The notes: generated by a model from the letters alone, not told the origin. A stretch of 64,000 nucleotides of DNA from Billgrantia endophytica (GCF_002879615.1 NZ_PNRF01000046.1:18558-82557); one strand, 5' to 3'. Numbered from the stretch's first letter, positions 1 through 8,303 are shown. Made by a program: numbers and translations.

Positions 1-614
1 TAGTGCAGGCCACGCTGGACCTTGTCCTCCAGGGAGAAGGCCATGTTGTCGCGCAGGTAGTCGAAACCGTACTCGTTGTTGGTACCGTAAGTGATGTCGC
101 AGGCATAGGCCGCGCGCTTCTCCTCGGAGGTCTGGCCGGCATAGATGGTACCTATCGACAGCCCCAGGAATTCATACAGCGGTCGCATCCACTCGGCATC
201 GCGACGCGCCAGGTAGTCGTTCACCGTCACGACGTGAACGCCCTTTCCCGACAGGGCATTGAGATAGACCGCCAGGGTGGCCACCAGGGTCTTGCCCTCC
301 CCGGTCTTCATTTCGGCGATGCGCCCGCGGTGCAGGGTCATACCACCGACCATCTGCACGTCGAAGTGGCGCATGCCCATGACGCGCTTGCTGGCTTCAC
401 GCACCGTGGCGAACGCTTCGGGCAACAGGCTATCGAGGGTTTCACCCTTGGCCAGCCGCTCGCGGAGCTCATCGGTTCGCGCCTTCAGGGTGGCATCATC
501 AAGCGACTCGTATTCGGCTTCGCGCGCGCCAACCTGGCCAACCTGGCGGTGCATGCGCTTGACTTCACGGTCGTTCTTGGAACCGACGACCTTGCGTAAC
601 AATAAGTTGATCAT
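1..614 (-). CDS. secA: SecA preprotein translocase ATPase, N-terminal part (cut by window edge)
   Basis: SecA is the ATPase motor that pushes unfolded preproteins through the SecYEG channel at the inner membrane. The first 204 residues are present and the 3' part lies outside the window. The start MINLLLRKVVGS aligns with the SecA N-terminus, followed by the family stretches PEAFA.VREASKRV and MRHFDVQ..GG, the Walker A motif GEGKT at residues 105-109, VTVNDYLA.RD near 130-139 and TYGTNNEYGFDYLRDN near 175-190. The ATG at 614 has no strong Shine-Dalgarno sequence, which is notable because the gene follows, 86 bp downstream on the same strand, a short secreted ORF that looks like a SecM-type translational regulator (701-1078). 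Confidence 0.97.
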   Translation of the reverse strand, partial: MINLLLRKVVGSKNDREVKRMHRQVGQVGAREAEYESLDDATLKARTDELRERLAKGETLDSLLPEAFATVREASKRVMGMRHFDVQMVGGMTLHRGRIAEMKTGEGKTLVATLAVYLNALSGKGVHVVTVNDYLARRDAEWMRPLYEFLGLSIGTIYAGQTSEEKRAAYACDITYGTNNEYGFDYLRDNMAFSLEDKVQRGLH

Positions 615-700
615 GAAGCGTCCAATATCTGCGGGTAACAATCGACCGGCAGCAATGCGGTACAGGAGTCACCCATTCCCACCGGCAAGCATCGATAGCA

Positions 701-1078
701 TCAGAAAAGTAGCCGTGCCGCGGGCGGGCCACGGCGGGTCAGGACGTCATGGGCGGCAGCCCAGCGCGGACGGGATGTCACGGCTACCCGGCGCGGGCCA
801 GAACGGGCCGACAGGGCCAGCGGTTGGCGTGGAGGCCAGTGGGGCAATGCTCGCCGGCGCGCCACATAGCGGCAGCGGGCGCGCATCAATGTCGGAGCGA
901 GGATGCAGGTCTGCACGACTCGCTCAGCAAACCGCAGCGTCTCCGCCTGGCTCAGCCCAGCCGGCAGCAGGCAGCTGACCAACAAGCCGGCCAGCCACCA
1001 GCGCGAACACAGGCGGCGACGCGATGCCCCACCCTGCCTGGGCGAGGTAGCGAGGCCTGGAGGCTGAACGGTGGTCAT
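701..1078 (-). CDS. Candidate SecM-like secretion monitor / translation arrest peptide upstream of secA
   Basis: The 125-residue ORF has an Arg-rich n-region, a hydrophobic segment at about residues 27-43 and a plausible signal-peptidase site after SQA (45). The middle is low-complexity and Arg/Pro-rich. Near the C-terminus it reads S102-R-P-R-W106, then RRGPP at 115-119, and ends AARLLF. Escherichia coli SecM (170 aa, directly upstream of secA) has S-T-P-V-W155, then RAGP at 163-166, and ends QRLT, so position, signal sequence, SxPxW, RxGP and a very short tail all correspond. The W-to-R spacing is one residue longer here. In E. coli, stalling at RAGP exposes the secA ribosome-binding site when secretion is slow. 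That role here is inferred; coding status rests only on these features and on synteny. An alternative is a non-coding leader. Confidence 0.6.
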   Translation of the reverse strand: MTTVQPPGLATSPRQGGASRRRLCSRWWLAGLLVSCLLPAGLSQAETLRFAERVVQTCILAPTLMRARCRYVARRRALPHWPPRQPLALSARSGPRRVAVTSRPRWAAAHDVLTRRGPPAARLLF

Positions 1079-1198
1079 GCTGTAGACGATCTCCCGAGCA
1101 TGCTAGGCTTTGGCGACATCACGGGCGTAGCAGCAGGACAGCTGCCGCGGTCGCAATCGGCAACCTGCAGAAGGCCTTCTGCCCCCGGGAATAAGCCC

Positions 1199-1660
1199 AT
1201 GAGTATAAAGGTTAAGCGTTCACGCGCACAGCCCATGTCTCGACTGCTGAGCGGTGGCGGTGAGCTGGCCCCGCTGATGCGCACGGCGAAGCTGATCGCC
1301 CGCGCCCAGCAGCACCTGCGGGACCACCTGCCGGAAGAGGTGCGCGAGCACGTCCATGTCGGGGGTTTTCGCGAAGGGAAGCTGACGATTATCACCGACC
1401 GCGCCGTCTGGCTGACCTGGCTGCGCTATGAACGGGCGCGCCTGCTGGAATTGCTGCACCAGATGCCGGAATTCGCCGCCGTGACCGGGTTCAACCTCAA
1501 GGTACGCCCGGTGCGTCCTCTCAAGGTGCCGGATCGTCACGTCCGCAATCTGCCGGCACCGGCCGCCGACGAAATCGCCGCCTGCGCCGCCGGCACCGAG
1601 GACCCGCGACTCAAGCGCGCCCTGGAGCGGCTCGCATCGCACGCCCAGCCCCGCGAATGA
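1199..1660 (+). CDS. dciA: DciA family protein (DUF721), probable replicative helicase loader
   Basis: This 153-residue protein matches the DUF721/DciA family by its N-terminal LL..GGELAPLMRTAKLIARAQQHLRDHLP helix region, the G.FREGKLTIITDRAVWLTWLRYE core (about residues 55-80) and the LRYERARLLELL pattern typical of the KH-like domain. DciA is the ancestral bacterial loader of the DnaB helicase in species lacking DnaC. The ATG at 1199 was chosen because the upstream in-frame sequence is the antisense of the SecM-like ORF and has no family similarity. The gene diverges from secM-like/secA across about 120 bp, a neighbourhood also seen in other gammaproteobacteria where DUF721 lies between lpxC and secA. 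Confidence 0.85.
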   Translation: MSIKVKRSRAQPMSRLLSGGGELAPLMRTAKLIARAQQHLRDHLPEEVREHVHVGGFREGKLTIITDRAVWLTWLRYERARLLELLHQMPEFAAVTGFNLKVRPVRPLKVPDRHVRNLPAPAADEIAACAAGTEDPRLKRALERLASHAQPRE

Positions 1661-1702
1661 CACTGGACCAGCTTGCGCGAGTGCCGGACTGCGCCGGCCG
1701 AC

Positions 1703-1963
1703 TCATTCCAACCGATAAACGACGCCGCCAACGTCGACTTCCTGGATATCGGCAAAGTCTACCGTCACGCCCTGGATATCACCCGGCGCCCCATCGTGTT
1801 CGGCGAGGGTCGTCTCGGGAATGACCTTGACCCCGGTGGCACCGACATGCTGCACACGGGCCGAAAAGCGCTTGCCGTCACGCTCTATCACCATTCGCTC
1901 ACCAAACATGCAACGTCCCACCTGCTCGAGCAGCTCGGTATAATCCACATGCTGAACGGTCAT
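1703..1963 (-). CDS. Small conserved-looking hypothetical protein, 86 aa
   Basis: No family was recognised. The start MTVQHVDYTELLEQVG was chosen because AGGGAG lies about 9 bases upstream; a longer start at 2035 lacks such a site. The product is acidic, with no signal peptide or membrane segment. It alternates short beta-like stretches (MVIERDGKRF, VKVIPETTL, GVTVDFADIQEVDVGG), which suggests a small beta-barrel fold such as a PilZ- or SH3-like module, but this is only an impression. It converges with dciA, 42 bp apart. Coding confidence comes from the ribosome-binding site and good codon pattern. Confidence 0.6.
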   Translation of the reverse strand: MTVQHVDYTELLEQVGRCMFGERMVIERDGKRFSARVQHVGATGVKVIPETTLAEHDGAPGDIQGVTVDFADIQEVDVGGVVYRLE

Positions 1964-2282
1964 CTCTCTACTCTCCCTGTATCGCTTGATCGGTCGTTCT
2001 ACCTTTCCGACAATGTCCTTTCCCATGAATTCCACGGGCGTTACTAGCGTAGCCCTTCAAACCGGCCCCTTCTAACCGGCGCTCTTTCCGTCGCCCACTT
2101 TTGACAGCCAACCTTCCACCAGCGCTCGCCGCTCTCCTGGGTGGGACTTCCCTCTGCGCGAGGCTATCCTGTAGCCGAGGGCGGAACAGGCGTCGTGGCC
2201 AATGGCTGAATCGAACCCGACGCTGGTTCATCCGCCCCCGGATCTCGGCAGGCCAAGACACGTGAACTCCAGGAAATGCCTC
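1964..2282. other. Intergenic region between divergent small genes
   Basis: These 319 bases lie between the divergent starts at 1963 and 2283. They must hold both promoters. A TTGACA hexamer is present at 2101-2106 on the plus strand but no convincing -10 follows at the usual spacing. A short stretch near 2208 (ATCGAACCC) resembles part of a tRNA T-arm, but no cloverleaf can be built. Nothing else was recognised. Confidence 0.5.
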
Positions 2283-2585
2283 ATGTCACTCAGCAAGACC
2301 CAATCCAGCTTCTATCGTCGCCTTTACCTCGCGCACCTGATCAGGACAGGCATCACCAGCGTGCCGGCCATCACCGCCACCACCGGGATGCCAAGGCGAA
2401 CCGCCCAGGACACCCTGTCGGCCCTGGAAGAGCTGGATATTCACTGTGAGTTCGAACGCGACGAGGGCGAGCGCCACAATATCGGCCGCTACGTCATTCG
2501 TGACTGGGGGCCCATCGACCCGGAGTGGGTGTCTACCCATGCCGACCGAATCCGCGAGGCTCTCGGCTACCCCGCCATGCCATGA
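2283..2585 (+). CDS. Winged helix-turn-helix domain protein, 100 aa
   Basis: The product starts MSLSKTQSSFYRRLYLAHLI and contains a helix-turn-helix-like stretch at residues 22-50 (ITSVPAITATTGMPRRTAQDTLSALEEL), followed by a wing-like FERDEGERHNIGRYVI. This pattern belongs to small single-domain DNA-binding proteins common in Halomonas and Pseudomonas. The target is unknown. The ATG at 2283 has AGGAAA about 9 bases upstream. It overlaps the next gene by an ATGA junction at 2582-2585, so the two are probably translated from one message and the hydrolase may be its functional partner. Confidence 0.8.
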   Translation: MSLSKTQSSFYRRLYLAHLIRTGITSVPAITATTGMPRRTAQDTLSALEELDIHCEFERDEGERHNIGRYVIRDWGPIDPEWVSTHADRIREALGYPAMP

Positions 2586-3640
2586 GCCGTCGTTTTCCGG
2601 CCTGTACAGCACCCTTGCCACGGCGTCATGTCGCGCTGCTTCTCGCAGTCGTGCTGCTGGTACTGGCGACCGGTTGCGCCAGCCGTGCCAACCTGCAGAT
2701 ACCTGGACCAGGCGCTGAAGAAGCCAGCTTTTCCTCCTATCAGGTGGTAGCGGATGATGGCTACCGGCTGCCCCTTCGCCACTGGCCCGCCAAGGGCGAA
2801 CCCACCACGGTGGTATTGGCAGTGCACGGTTTCAATGACCATGCCGGCAGCTTCGGGGTGCTGGCCGGCGCCCTGTCGTCACAAGGTATCGAAGTCTATG
2901 CCTACGACCAGCGCGGGTTCGGCACTACCGAACAGCGCCGGCTTTGGCCTGACCACCAGCGGCTCAGCGATGACGTCACCATGGTCGCCAAGCTGCTTCG
3001 TGACCGTCATCCCGACACGCCGCTACACCTGGTCGGCAAGAGCATGGGAGCCGCAATCGTCATCCTTGCCCTGACCGGCGATACCCCACCACCGGTCGAC
3101 GGTAGCGTTCTGATCGCTCCCGCGATATGGGGGAAAGAGATCATGCCCTGGTACCAGCGCCTGGGCTTGTGGGTAGGCGTTCGCCTGATGCCCCAGGTCT
3201 CCTTTTCCGCACGAACCACACGCCGGCTCGGCATAGAGCCGACGGATGATGAGGAGATCATGCGTCAACTGGCCCGGGATCCCCTCCTTCTGCGCAGCGC
3301 CCGTATCGATACGCTGGACGGCTTGACCCAGACCATGGGCCTCGCCCTGGAGGCGTCAGGCTCCCTCCCCGGCCCAACGCTGATTCTCTACGGTGATGAC
3401 GATCAGGTCATTCCCGCAGGAGCGCTCTGCACCCTGCTCGAACGCTTGCCGGACCCGGCCACAGGCGCCGGCTGGCGAATGGCCCTCTATCCCGGGGGTT
3501 TCCATATGCTGACCCGCTACACCCGGCGGGAGCGTACCGAGGAGGATATTGCCGCCTGGCTGGTAGACCCGGCAGCCCCCCTCCCCTCCAGCAAGGAAGT
3601 GACACGCGACAAGGCCCGGAAGGCGCTGTGCAATGGTTGA
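2582..3640 (+). CDS. Alpha/beta hydrolase lipoprotein (monoacylglycerol lipase / S33-like)
   Basis: This 352-residue protein starts with a lipoprotein signal, with a hydrophobic stretch at 17-30 and lipobox LATGC (Cys32), so it should be membrane-anchored in the envelope. The hydrolase core shows the HGF oxyanion motif at 82-84, AYDQRGFG near 107-114, the nucleophile elbow GKSMG with Ser154, an acid in LILYGDDDQVIP and a catalytic His in GGFHMLTR. These are the hallmarks of the serine aminopeptidase/monoglyceride lipase group. The physiological ester is not predictable. It is translationally coupled to the upstream HTH gene by ATGA overlap and converges with an acyl-CoA dehydrogenase gene. 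Confidence 0.88.
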   Translation: MSRRFPACTAPLPRRHVALLLAVVLLVLATGCASRANLQIPGPGAEEASFSSYQVVADDGYRLPLRHWPAKGEPTTVVLAVHGFNDHAGSFGVLAGALSSQGIEVYAYDQRGFGTTEQRRLWPDHQRLSDDVTMVAKLLRDRHPDTPLHLVGKSMGAAIVILALTGDTPPPVDGSVLIAPAIWGKEIMPWYQRLGLWVGVRLMPQVSFSARTTRRLGIEPTDDEEIMRQLARDPLLLRSARIDTLDGLTQTMGLALEASGSLPGPTLILYGDDDQVIPAGALCTLLERLPDPATGAGWRMALYPGGFHMLTRYTRRERTEEDIAAWLVDPAAPLPSSKEVTRDKARKALCNG

Positions 3641-3650
3641 AGGAAGCGCG

Positions 3651-3678
3651 AAAAAAAGCGGCGGGCAAGGCCCGCCGC
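3651..3678 (-). terminator. Rho-independent terminator of the acyl-CoA dehydrogenase gene
   Basis: A perfect 9-bp stem, GCGGCGGGC / GCCCGCCGC with a 3-base loop (3658-3678), is followed on the minus strand by seven Ts (3657-3651). It sits 45 bp past the stop codon of the minus-strand gene at 3723. Confidence 0.88.
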
Positions 3679-3722
3679 GAACCACCGGTCAGACAACTGA
3701 CCGAGAGAGATGCCTGGTCCGA

Positions 3723-5531
3723 TCAGATTTCGAAGCCGAGGCCGAAGTCTTCGGAAGAGAGAGCCATCAGCGGCGCCGCGCCGGCCTGGATCATGGCGGC
3801 GTGGGCCCGGGTGCGCGGCAGCAGCCGCTGGAAGTAGAATCGCGCGGTATTGATCTTGGCTTCATAGAAAGCGGCCTCGTCGGTACCTGCCGCCAGGGCC
3901 GCCTTGGCCTGCTTCACCGCGCGGGCAAAGAGGTAGGCCAGGGTGACGTAGCCGGAGTACATCAGGTAATCGACGCTGGCCGCACCGACTTCCTCACGAT
4001 CCTGCATGGCCTTCATGCCCACACCCATCGTCAGCTCGCCCCATTCGGCGTTGAGCTTGGCCAGCGGCCCGGTGAATTCGGCCAGTTCGCCATCCTCTTC
4101 CGCCTGACAGAACTTGTGGATCCGCTTGGTGAAGACCTTCAGTGTCTCGCCCTGGCTCATCAGCACCTTGCGACCCAGCAGGTCGAGGGCCTGGATGCCG
4201 GTCGTCCCTTCATAGAGGCGCGTGATGCGGGCATCGCGCACCAGTTGCTCCATGCCCCACTCCTTGATGAAGCCATGGCCACCAAAAATCTGGACGCCTT
4301 CGTTGGTGGATTCGAAGCCCACCTCGGTGAGGAATGCCTTGACGATGGGCGTCAGCAGGCCCAGCAAGACGTCGGCCTGCTCGCGCTCGGCCGCATCCCG
4401 ACCATGCTCGACGAGATCCAGCATCTGGGCGGTATAGAGCACCAGCATGCGACCGCCTTCCGCGAAGGCTTTCTGGGTCAGCAACATGCGACGCACGTCA
4501 GGATGGACGATGATCGGATCAGCGGGCTTCTCGGGCGCCTTGGGGCCGGATAGCGCACGCATCTGCAGGCGGTCCCTGGCGTAGGCGAGCGAATTCTGGA
4601 AGCTCGCCTCGGTCAGGCCCAGCCCTTGGATGCCGACGCCCAGGCGAGCGGCGTTCATCATGGTGAACATGCAGGCCAGACCCTTGTTCGGCGGCCCCAC
4701 CAGATAGCCCCGTGAACTATCGAAGTTCATCACGCAGGTGGCGTTGCCGTGGATACCCATCTTGTGCTCGAGAGAGCCGCAGGAGACGCCGTTCCGCTCA
4801 CCCGGGTTGCCATCGGTATCGGGCAGGAACTTCGGCACCACGAACAGGGAGATACCCTTGGAACCCTCGGGTGCATCCGGCAGCTTCGCCAGGACCAGAT
4901 GAACGATGTTCTCGGCCAGGTCATGGTCCCCGGCAGAAATGAATATCTTGGTGCCCATGATGTCATAGGCGCCATCGGCCGTGGGTACGGCGCGGGTCTT
5001 GATCAGGCCCAGGTCGGTACCACAGTGCGGTTCGGTCAGGCACATCGTACCGGTCCACACGCCTTCGACCAGCTTGGTCAGGTAGGTGGCCTGCTGCTCT
5101 TCGGTGCCATGGTGGCGCAGTGCATCGGCAGCGCCATGGGAGAGCCCCGGATACATGCCCCAGGCCAGGTTGGTGGAGCAGACCATTTCATTGAGCACCA
5201 TGGCCAAGGAGTGCGGCAGGCCCTGGCCGCCATGCTCAGGCGCTGCGGCCAGGCTCGGCCAACCACCCTCTACGTACTGCTCGTAGGCGGCCTTGAAACC
5301 CTTGGGCGCCTTGACCTCCCCGCCTTCGAGCAGGCACCCCTCCTGATCACCACTCTGGTTGAGCGGCAACAGCACCTCACGGGCGAAACGCGCGCCCTCT
5401 TCAAGAATGGCGGCAACCACGTCGGGCGAGGCTTCCTCACCGCCCGGCAGGCGGGCATAGTGGGCGGGGTAGTCCAGCATCTCGTCCATCACGAAGCGCA
5501 GGTCGCGCAGGGGGGCCTGATAGTCGGGCAT
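3723..5531 (-). CDS. Acyl-CoA dehydrogenase with extra C-terminal domain (DmdC/FadE-like)
   Basis: The product is a 602-residue FAD enzyme of the long acyl-CoA dehydrogenase subgroup (about 590-600 aa) that includes 3-methylmercaptopropionyl-CoA dehydrogenases and several FadE homologues. Visible signatures are WGMYPGLSHGAADAL at 124-138, the substrate/FAD motif TEPHCGTD at 166-173, GGHGF at 417-421 and the EGTTGIQALDLLGRK motif with the expected catalytic Glu441. A C-terminal helical extension follows from about 460. It introduces the trans-2 double bond in an acyl-CoA. AGGAG precedes the ATG by about 6 bases. A PsrA-type palindrome lies 44 bp upstream, and an SDR dehydrogenase and an acyl-CoA ligase lie upstream on the same strand. 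The substrate chain is unknown. Confidence 0.92.
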   Translation of the reverse strand: MPDYQAPLRDLRFVMDEMLDYPAHYARLPGGEEASPDVVAAILEEGARFAREVLLPLNQSGDQEGCLLEGGEVKAPKGFKAAYEQYVEGGWPSLAAAPEHGGQGLPHSLAMVLNEMVCSTNLAWGMYPGLSHGAADALRHHGTEEQQATYLTKLVEGVWTGTMCLTEPHCGTDLGLIKTRAVPTADGAYDIMGTKIFISAGDHDLAENIVHLVLAKLPDAPEGSKGISLFVVPKFLPDTDGNPGERNGVSCGSLEHKMGIHGNATCVMNFDSSRGYLVGPPNKGLACMFTMMNAARLGVGIQGLGLTEASFQNSLAYARDRLQMRALSGPKAPEKPADPIIVHPDVRRMLLTQKAFAEGGRMLVLYTAQMLDLVEHGRDAAEREQADVLLGLLTPIVKAFLTEVGFESTNEGVQIFGGHGFIKEWGMEQLVRDARITRLYEGTTGIQALDLLGRKVLMSQGETLKVFTKRIHKFCQAEEDGELAEFTGPLAKLNAEWGELTMGVGMKAMQDREEVGAASVDYLMYSGYVTLAYLFARAVKQAKAALAAGTDEAAFYEAKINTARFYFQRLLPRTRAHAAMIQAGAAPLMALSSEDFGLGFEI

Positions 5532-5574
5532 CTCGATCTCCTGAAGTCGGTCGAATGAAAACGGCGACGGCAGC

Positions 5575-5594
5575 TTTCAAACATGTGTTTGAAA
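5575..5594. promoter_or_regulatory. Candidate PsrA-type operator upstream of the acyl-CoA dehydrogenase
   Basis: The arms TTTCAAAC and GTTTGAAA are a perfect 8-bp inverted repeat separated by ATGT. This fits the CAAAC-N4-GTTTG pattern known for the fatty-acid-responsive TetR regulator PsrA of pseudomonads. It sits 44 bp upstream of the start codon at 5531. Confidence 0.6.
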
Positions 5595-5617
5595 CTAGCC
5601 TGCAAGAGACCCGGAGT

Positions 5618-5627
5618 CAAGCGCTTG
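5618..5627. promoter_or_regulatory. Palindrome CAAGCGCTTG, possible operator shared with 8416 and 9099
   Basis: A perfect 10-bp palindrome lies 87 bp upstream of the acyl-CoA dehydrogenase start. The identical 10-mer recurs at 8416-8425 upstream of the acyl-CoA ligase gene, and an 8-of-10 version occurs in the regulator/thiolase divergent region. Shared use suggests one regulator, plausibly the TetR protein at 8499-9086. Confidence 0.45.
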
Positions 5628-5695
5628 TTTAATACCCGTTGCCGGGCCCTGCCAAAGGCGATGCGACGTATGCTTCAGGCCTGCCGCCCCGGCTG

Positions 5696-6463
5696 TCAAT
5701 GCATCCGTATGCCGCCATCGAGGCGAATCACCTCGCCGTTCAGCATTGCGTTGGTGATGATCTGCTCCGCCAGACGAGCGAACTCATCCGGCTCACCCAG
5801 GCGCTTGGGGAATGGCACCGAGGCAGCCAGCGCCCTGGCGGCTTCATCGGGAATCTCGCTCATCATCGGTGTCTGGAAGACCCCGGGCGCAATGGACATG
5901 ACACGGATGCCGTGACGCGACAGCTCCCGGGCCGCCGGCAGGCTCATGCCCACCACGCCGGCCTTCGAGGCGCTATAGGCGCACTGCCCCACCTGCCCGT
6001 CGAAGGCGGCAACCGAAGCGGTGTTGACGATCACGCCCCGTTCGCCATCCTCGCCAGGCTCGTTCCTGGCCATGGCGGCTGCAGCGAGTCGCATGACATT
6101 GAACGTGCCCACCAGGTTGATCTCCACGGTTCGCGCATAGGCGTCCAGGTCCGCGGGATTGCCCTCCCGGTCGACCAGCTTGGCCACGCTGACGATACCG
6201 GCACAGTGCACCACGCCGGCAAGGCCTCCCTCATCGCCCAACGCTACGGCAGCATCCACCGCCGCCTGCATGTCCTCGGCCGAGGTCACGTCGCCGCGCA
6301 GTGCGCGGGCGGCCTCGCCAAGCTTCTCGGCATGGGCCTCGACGGCATCGCTGAGGTCGCACAGCACCACCCGGCCGCCACCGGCAACGAGGCGCTCGGC
6401 GGTGGCCGCCCCCAGTCCGGAAGCAGCGCCGGTGATCAGAAAAGTACGGTTCTTCACTTGCAT
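5696..6463 (-). CDS. Short-chain dehydrogenase, 3-hydroxyacyl-CoA dehydrogenase type-2-like
   Basis: This 255-residue SDR has the nucleotide-binding motif TGAASGLG at 11-18, CAG at 87-89, the catalytic Ser150 in NTAS and Y163-SAS-K167. The end GEVIRLDGGIRMH is typical of HSD17B10-like 3-hydroxyacyl-CoA or 3-hydroxy-2-methylbutyryl-CoA dehydrogenases, which use NAD+ in beta-oxidation or isoleucine breakdown. It lies between the acyl-CoA dehydrogenase and an acyl-CoA ligase on the same strand. The gaps of about 165 bp on either side suggest separate or only partly coupled transcription. The precise acyl substrate cannot be told. Confidence 0.88.
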   Translation of the reverse strand: MQVKNRTFLITGAASGLGAATAERLVAGGGRVVLCDLSDAVEAHAEKLGEAARALRGDVTSAEDMQAAVDAAVALGDEGGLAGVVHCAGIVSVAKLVDREGNPADLDAYARTVEINLVGTFNVMRLAAAAMARNEPGEDGERGVIVNTASVAAFDGQVGQCAYSASKAGVVGMSLPAARELSRHGIRVMSIAPGVFQTPMMSEIPDEAARALAASVPFPKRLGEPDEFARLAEQIITNAMLNGEVIRLDGGIRMH

Positions 6464-6632
6464 ATCAAATTCCCGAGTTTGAATGGCTGAGGTGCTCGAG
6501 GCTGCTCCGACGACAGGACCAAGAGGGGCGCTGTAAACCCATCCCTGGGCGCTACTGATGCCATCCCTGGCATAAGCCCCCCCTATGCCCTGCCCCCGGT
6601 GTCTCTCGCTTCAGGTACCTGTACTGCAACTG

Positions 6633-8303
6633 TCATTGCGCAGCACCGGTTTCGGCCTTCTCGGCGGCGTCGGCCCGCAGCTTGAAGCGCTGTATCTTGC
6701 CGCTGGGCGTCTTGGGCAGGATATCGACGAATTCGATCACCCGAGGAAACGCATGGGTGGACAGCCTCTCGCGCACTTGCTGGCGAATCTCGTCGGCCAA
6801 CCGGTCGCTGGGCTCGAAACCATCACGCAGCACGATATAGGACTTGATGATTTCACCTCGAATCTCGTCGGGCTGGCCGACCGCCGCGGACTCCGCCACC
6901 GCCGGGTGGGTCATCACGGTGTTTTCCACGTCGGTGGGCCCAACCCGGTAGCCGGCGGTGGTGATGATGTCGTCATCACGCCCGGCAAACTGGAAGGAGC
7001 CATCCTCGTTGCGAATGACCACGTCACCGGTCAGGTAATAGCCGTTGGCAAACGGGTGTTTCTCCTGCCAGGTATAGCCGGCAAAGAAATGCGCGGGAGA
7101 GCGCTCGATATCCACCGCCAGCACGCCCGGCTCGCCCGTGGGCAGCTCGTTGTATTCGGCATCGAGTATGGCCAGGCGATAGCCCGGCATCGGCACGCCC
7201 ATGGCACCCACGTGCTTGGGATGTTCCAGGGCATGGTGATTACAGCAGGTCATGCCGGTTTCGGTCTGGCCATAATGGTCCATGACCGGACAGCCCAGCG
7301 AGCGCTCGACCCAGGTCACGACTTCGGTATTGAGCGGCTCGCCGGCGGAGCTGGCCACCCGCAGCTCGAGTGTCTCGTGGGCGCTGTCGAACAGGCCGGA
7401 AGCCTTCATCAGGCGATAGGCCGTGGGCGCCGCGGCGAAATTGGTGATGCGGTGACGCTTCATGAAGTCGAGCGCCCCATCGGCACTGAAGCCCGCCTCG
7501 CAGAAGTGCGTGGTCACGCCCAGCAGCAGCGGTCCGGCAATGGCGTAGTAGAGCCCGTAGGCCCAGCCGGGATCGGCCATGTTCCAGAAACGGTCGCTCT
7601 CACGCAGGTCGATGGCCAGCTCCATGTAGAGCGCAAAGGCCGGCATGCCGGAAAGCGGCACCGCGACCCCCTTCGGCTTGCCCACGGTGCCGGAGGTGAA
7701 CATCTGCAGGAACGGGGCCTCGGGCGACAACCGCGGCGGTTTGCCGGTCATCGGTGCACAGGTCATGGCCTCGGCCCAATCCAGGTCGTCGCCATGTTCG
7801 CCACTCGGGCCACCCACGGCCAATACCGGCGGGCATTGCGAAAGGCCATCGAACTTGAAGCGATTGCCATGGTCGGTGATGACCAGCCTGGTATCGGCAC
7901 GTCCCAGGCGGTAGTCGACGGCATCGGGGCCGAAGGCGGTGAACAGCGGCTGATAGACCGCCCCGATACGCCAGGTGGCCAGCACCGCGACCAGCAGCTC
8001 GGGCGAGCGCGGCAGCATGCAGGCGATACGGTCACCCTCACCCAGCCCCCGGGTCGAAAGCCACCCGGCAAGCCTGGCGCTCTCGGCATCCAGTTCGGCA
8101 TAGGTCATGCGATTCACCGTGCCATCGGCGGCTTCGTGAACCAGCGCCTCGATATCGCCCTTTCCGGCCCTCAGGTGCTGGCCACAGCAGGATTCAAAGG
8201 CATTGAACTTGCCATCGCGATGGTCGTCGAGCCTGGCGATGGCCTCATCGATGGAGAACCGTTCGAGAAAGTCGGCATACGCGGGAAGGGTCTGGGTGCT
8301 CAT
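6633..8303 (-). CDS. AMP-forming acyl-CoA synthetase (acetyl-/medium-chain type)
   Basis: The 556-residue adenylate-forming ligase carries the P-loop TSGTVGKPKG at 203-212, the A5 motif DHYGQTETG, the A7/A8 region YYLTGDVVIRNEDG and RDDDIITTAGYRVGP, and the A10 lysine in PKTPSGKIQRF near the C-terminus. It activates a carboxylic acid to its CoA thioester through an acyl-adenylate. The N-terminal region resembles acetyl-CoA-synthetase-like and medium-chain ligases more than FadD. AGAGG precedes the ATG. The upstream region contains two palindromes (8394-8411 and 8416-8425), and a TetR gene is next on the same strand, so it is probably repressed until its acid substrate is present. Confidence 0.9.
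   Translation of the reverse strand: MSTQTLPAYADFLERFSIDEAIARLDDHRDGKFNAFESCCGQHLRAGKGDIEALVHEAADGTVNRMTYAELDAESARLAGWLSTRGLGEGDRIACMLPRSPELLVAVLATWRIGAVYQPLFTAFGPDAVDYRLGRADTRLVITDHGNRFKFDGLSQCPPVLAVGGPSGEHGDDLDWAEAMTCAPMTGKPPRLSPEAPFLQMFTSGTVGKPKGVAVPLSGMPAFALYMELAIDLRESDRFWNMADPGWAYGLYYAIAGPLLLGVTTHFCEAGFSADGALDFMKRHRITNFAAAPTAYRLMKASGLFDSAHETLELRVASSAGEPLNTEVVTWVERSLGCPVMDHYGQTETGMTCCNHHALEHPKHVGAMGVPMPGYRLAILDAEYNELPTGEPGVLAVDIERSPAHFFAGYTWQEKHPFANGYYLTGDVVIRNEDGSFQFAGRDDDIITTAGYRVGPTDVENTVMTHPAVAESAAVGQPDEIRGEIIKSYIVLRDGFEPSDRLADEIRQQVRERLSTHAFPRVIEFVDILPKTPSGKIQRFKLRADAAEKAETGAAQ

Noticed and set aside
749..1198. N-terminal extension of the DciA gene
   Set aside because: The extension is antisense to the SecM-like ORF and crosses the divergent promoter; DUF721 similarity begins after 1199.
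2200..2260. Possible tRNA T-arm (ATCGAACCC)
   Set aside because: No acceptor, D or anticodon stem can be formed around it.
6569..6589. GGCATA/TATGCC inverted repeat after the acyl-CoA ligase
   Set aside because: It is short with a 9-base C-rich loop and no T-tract, so neither a terminator nor an operator call is supported.
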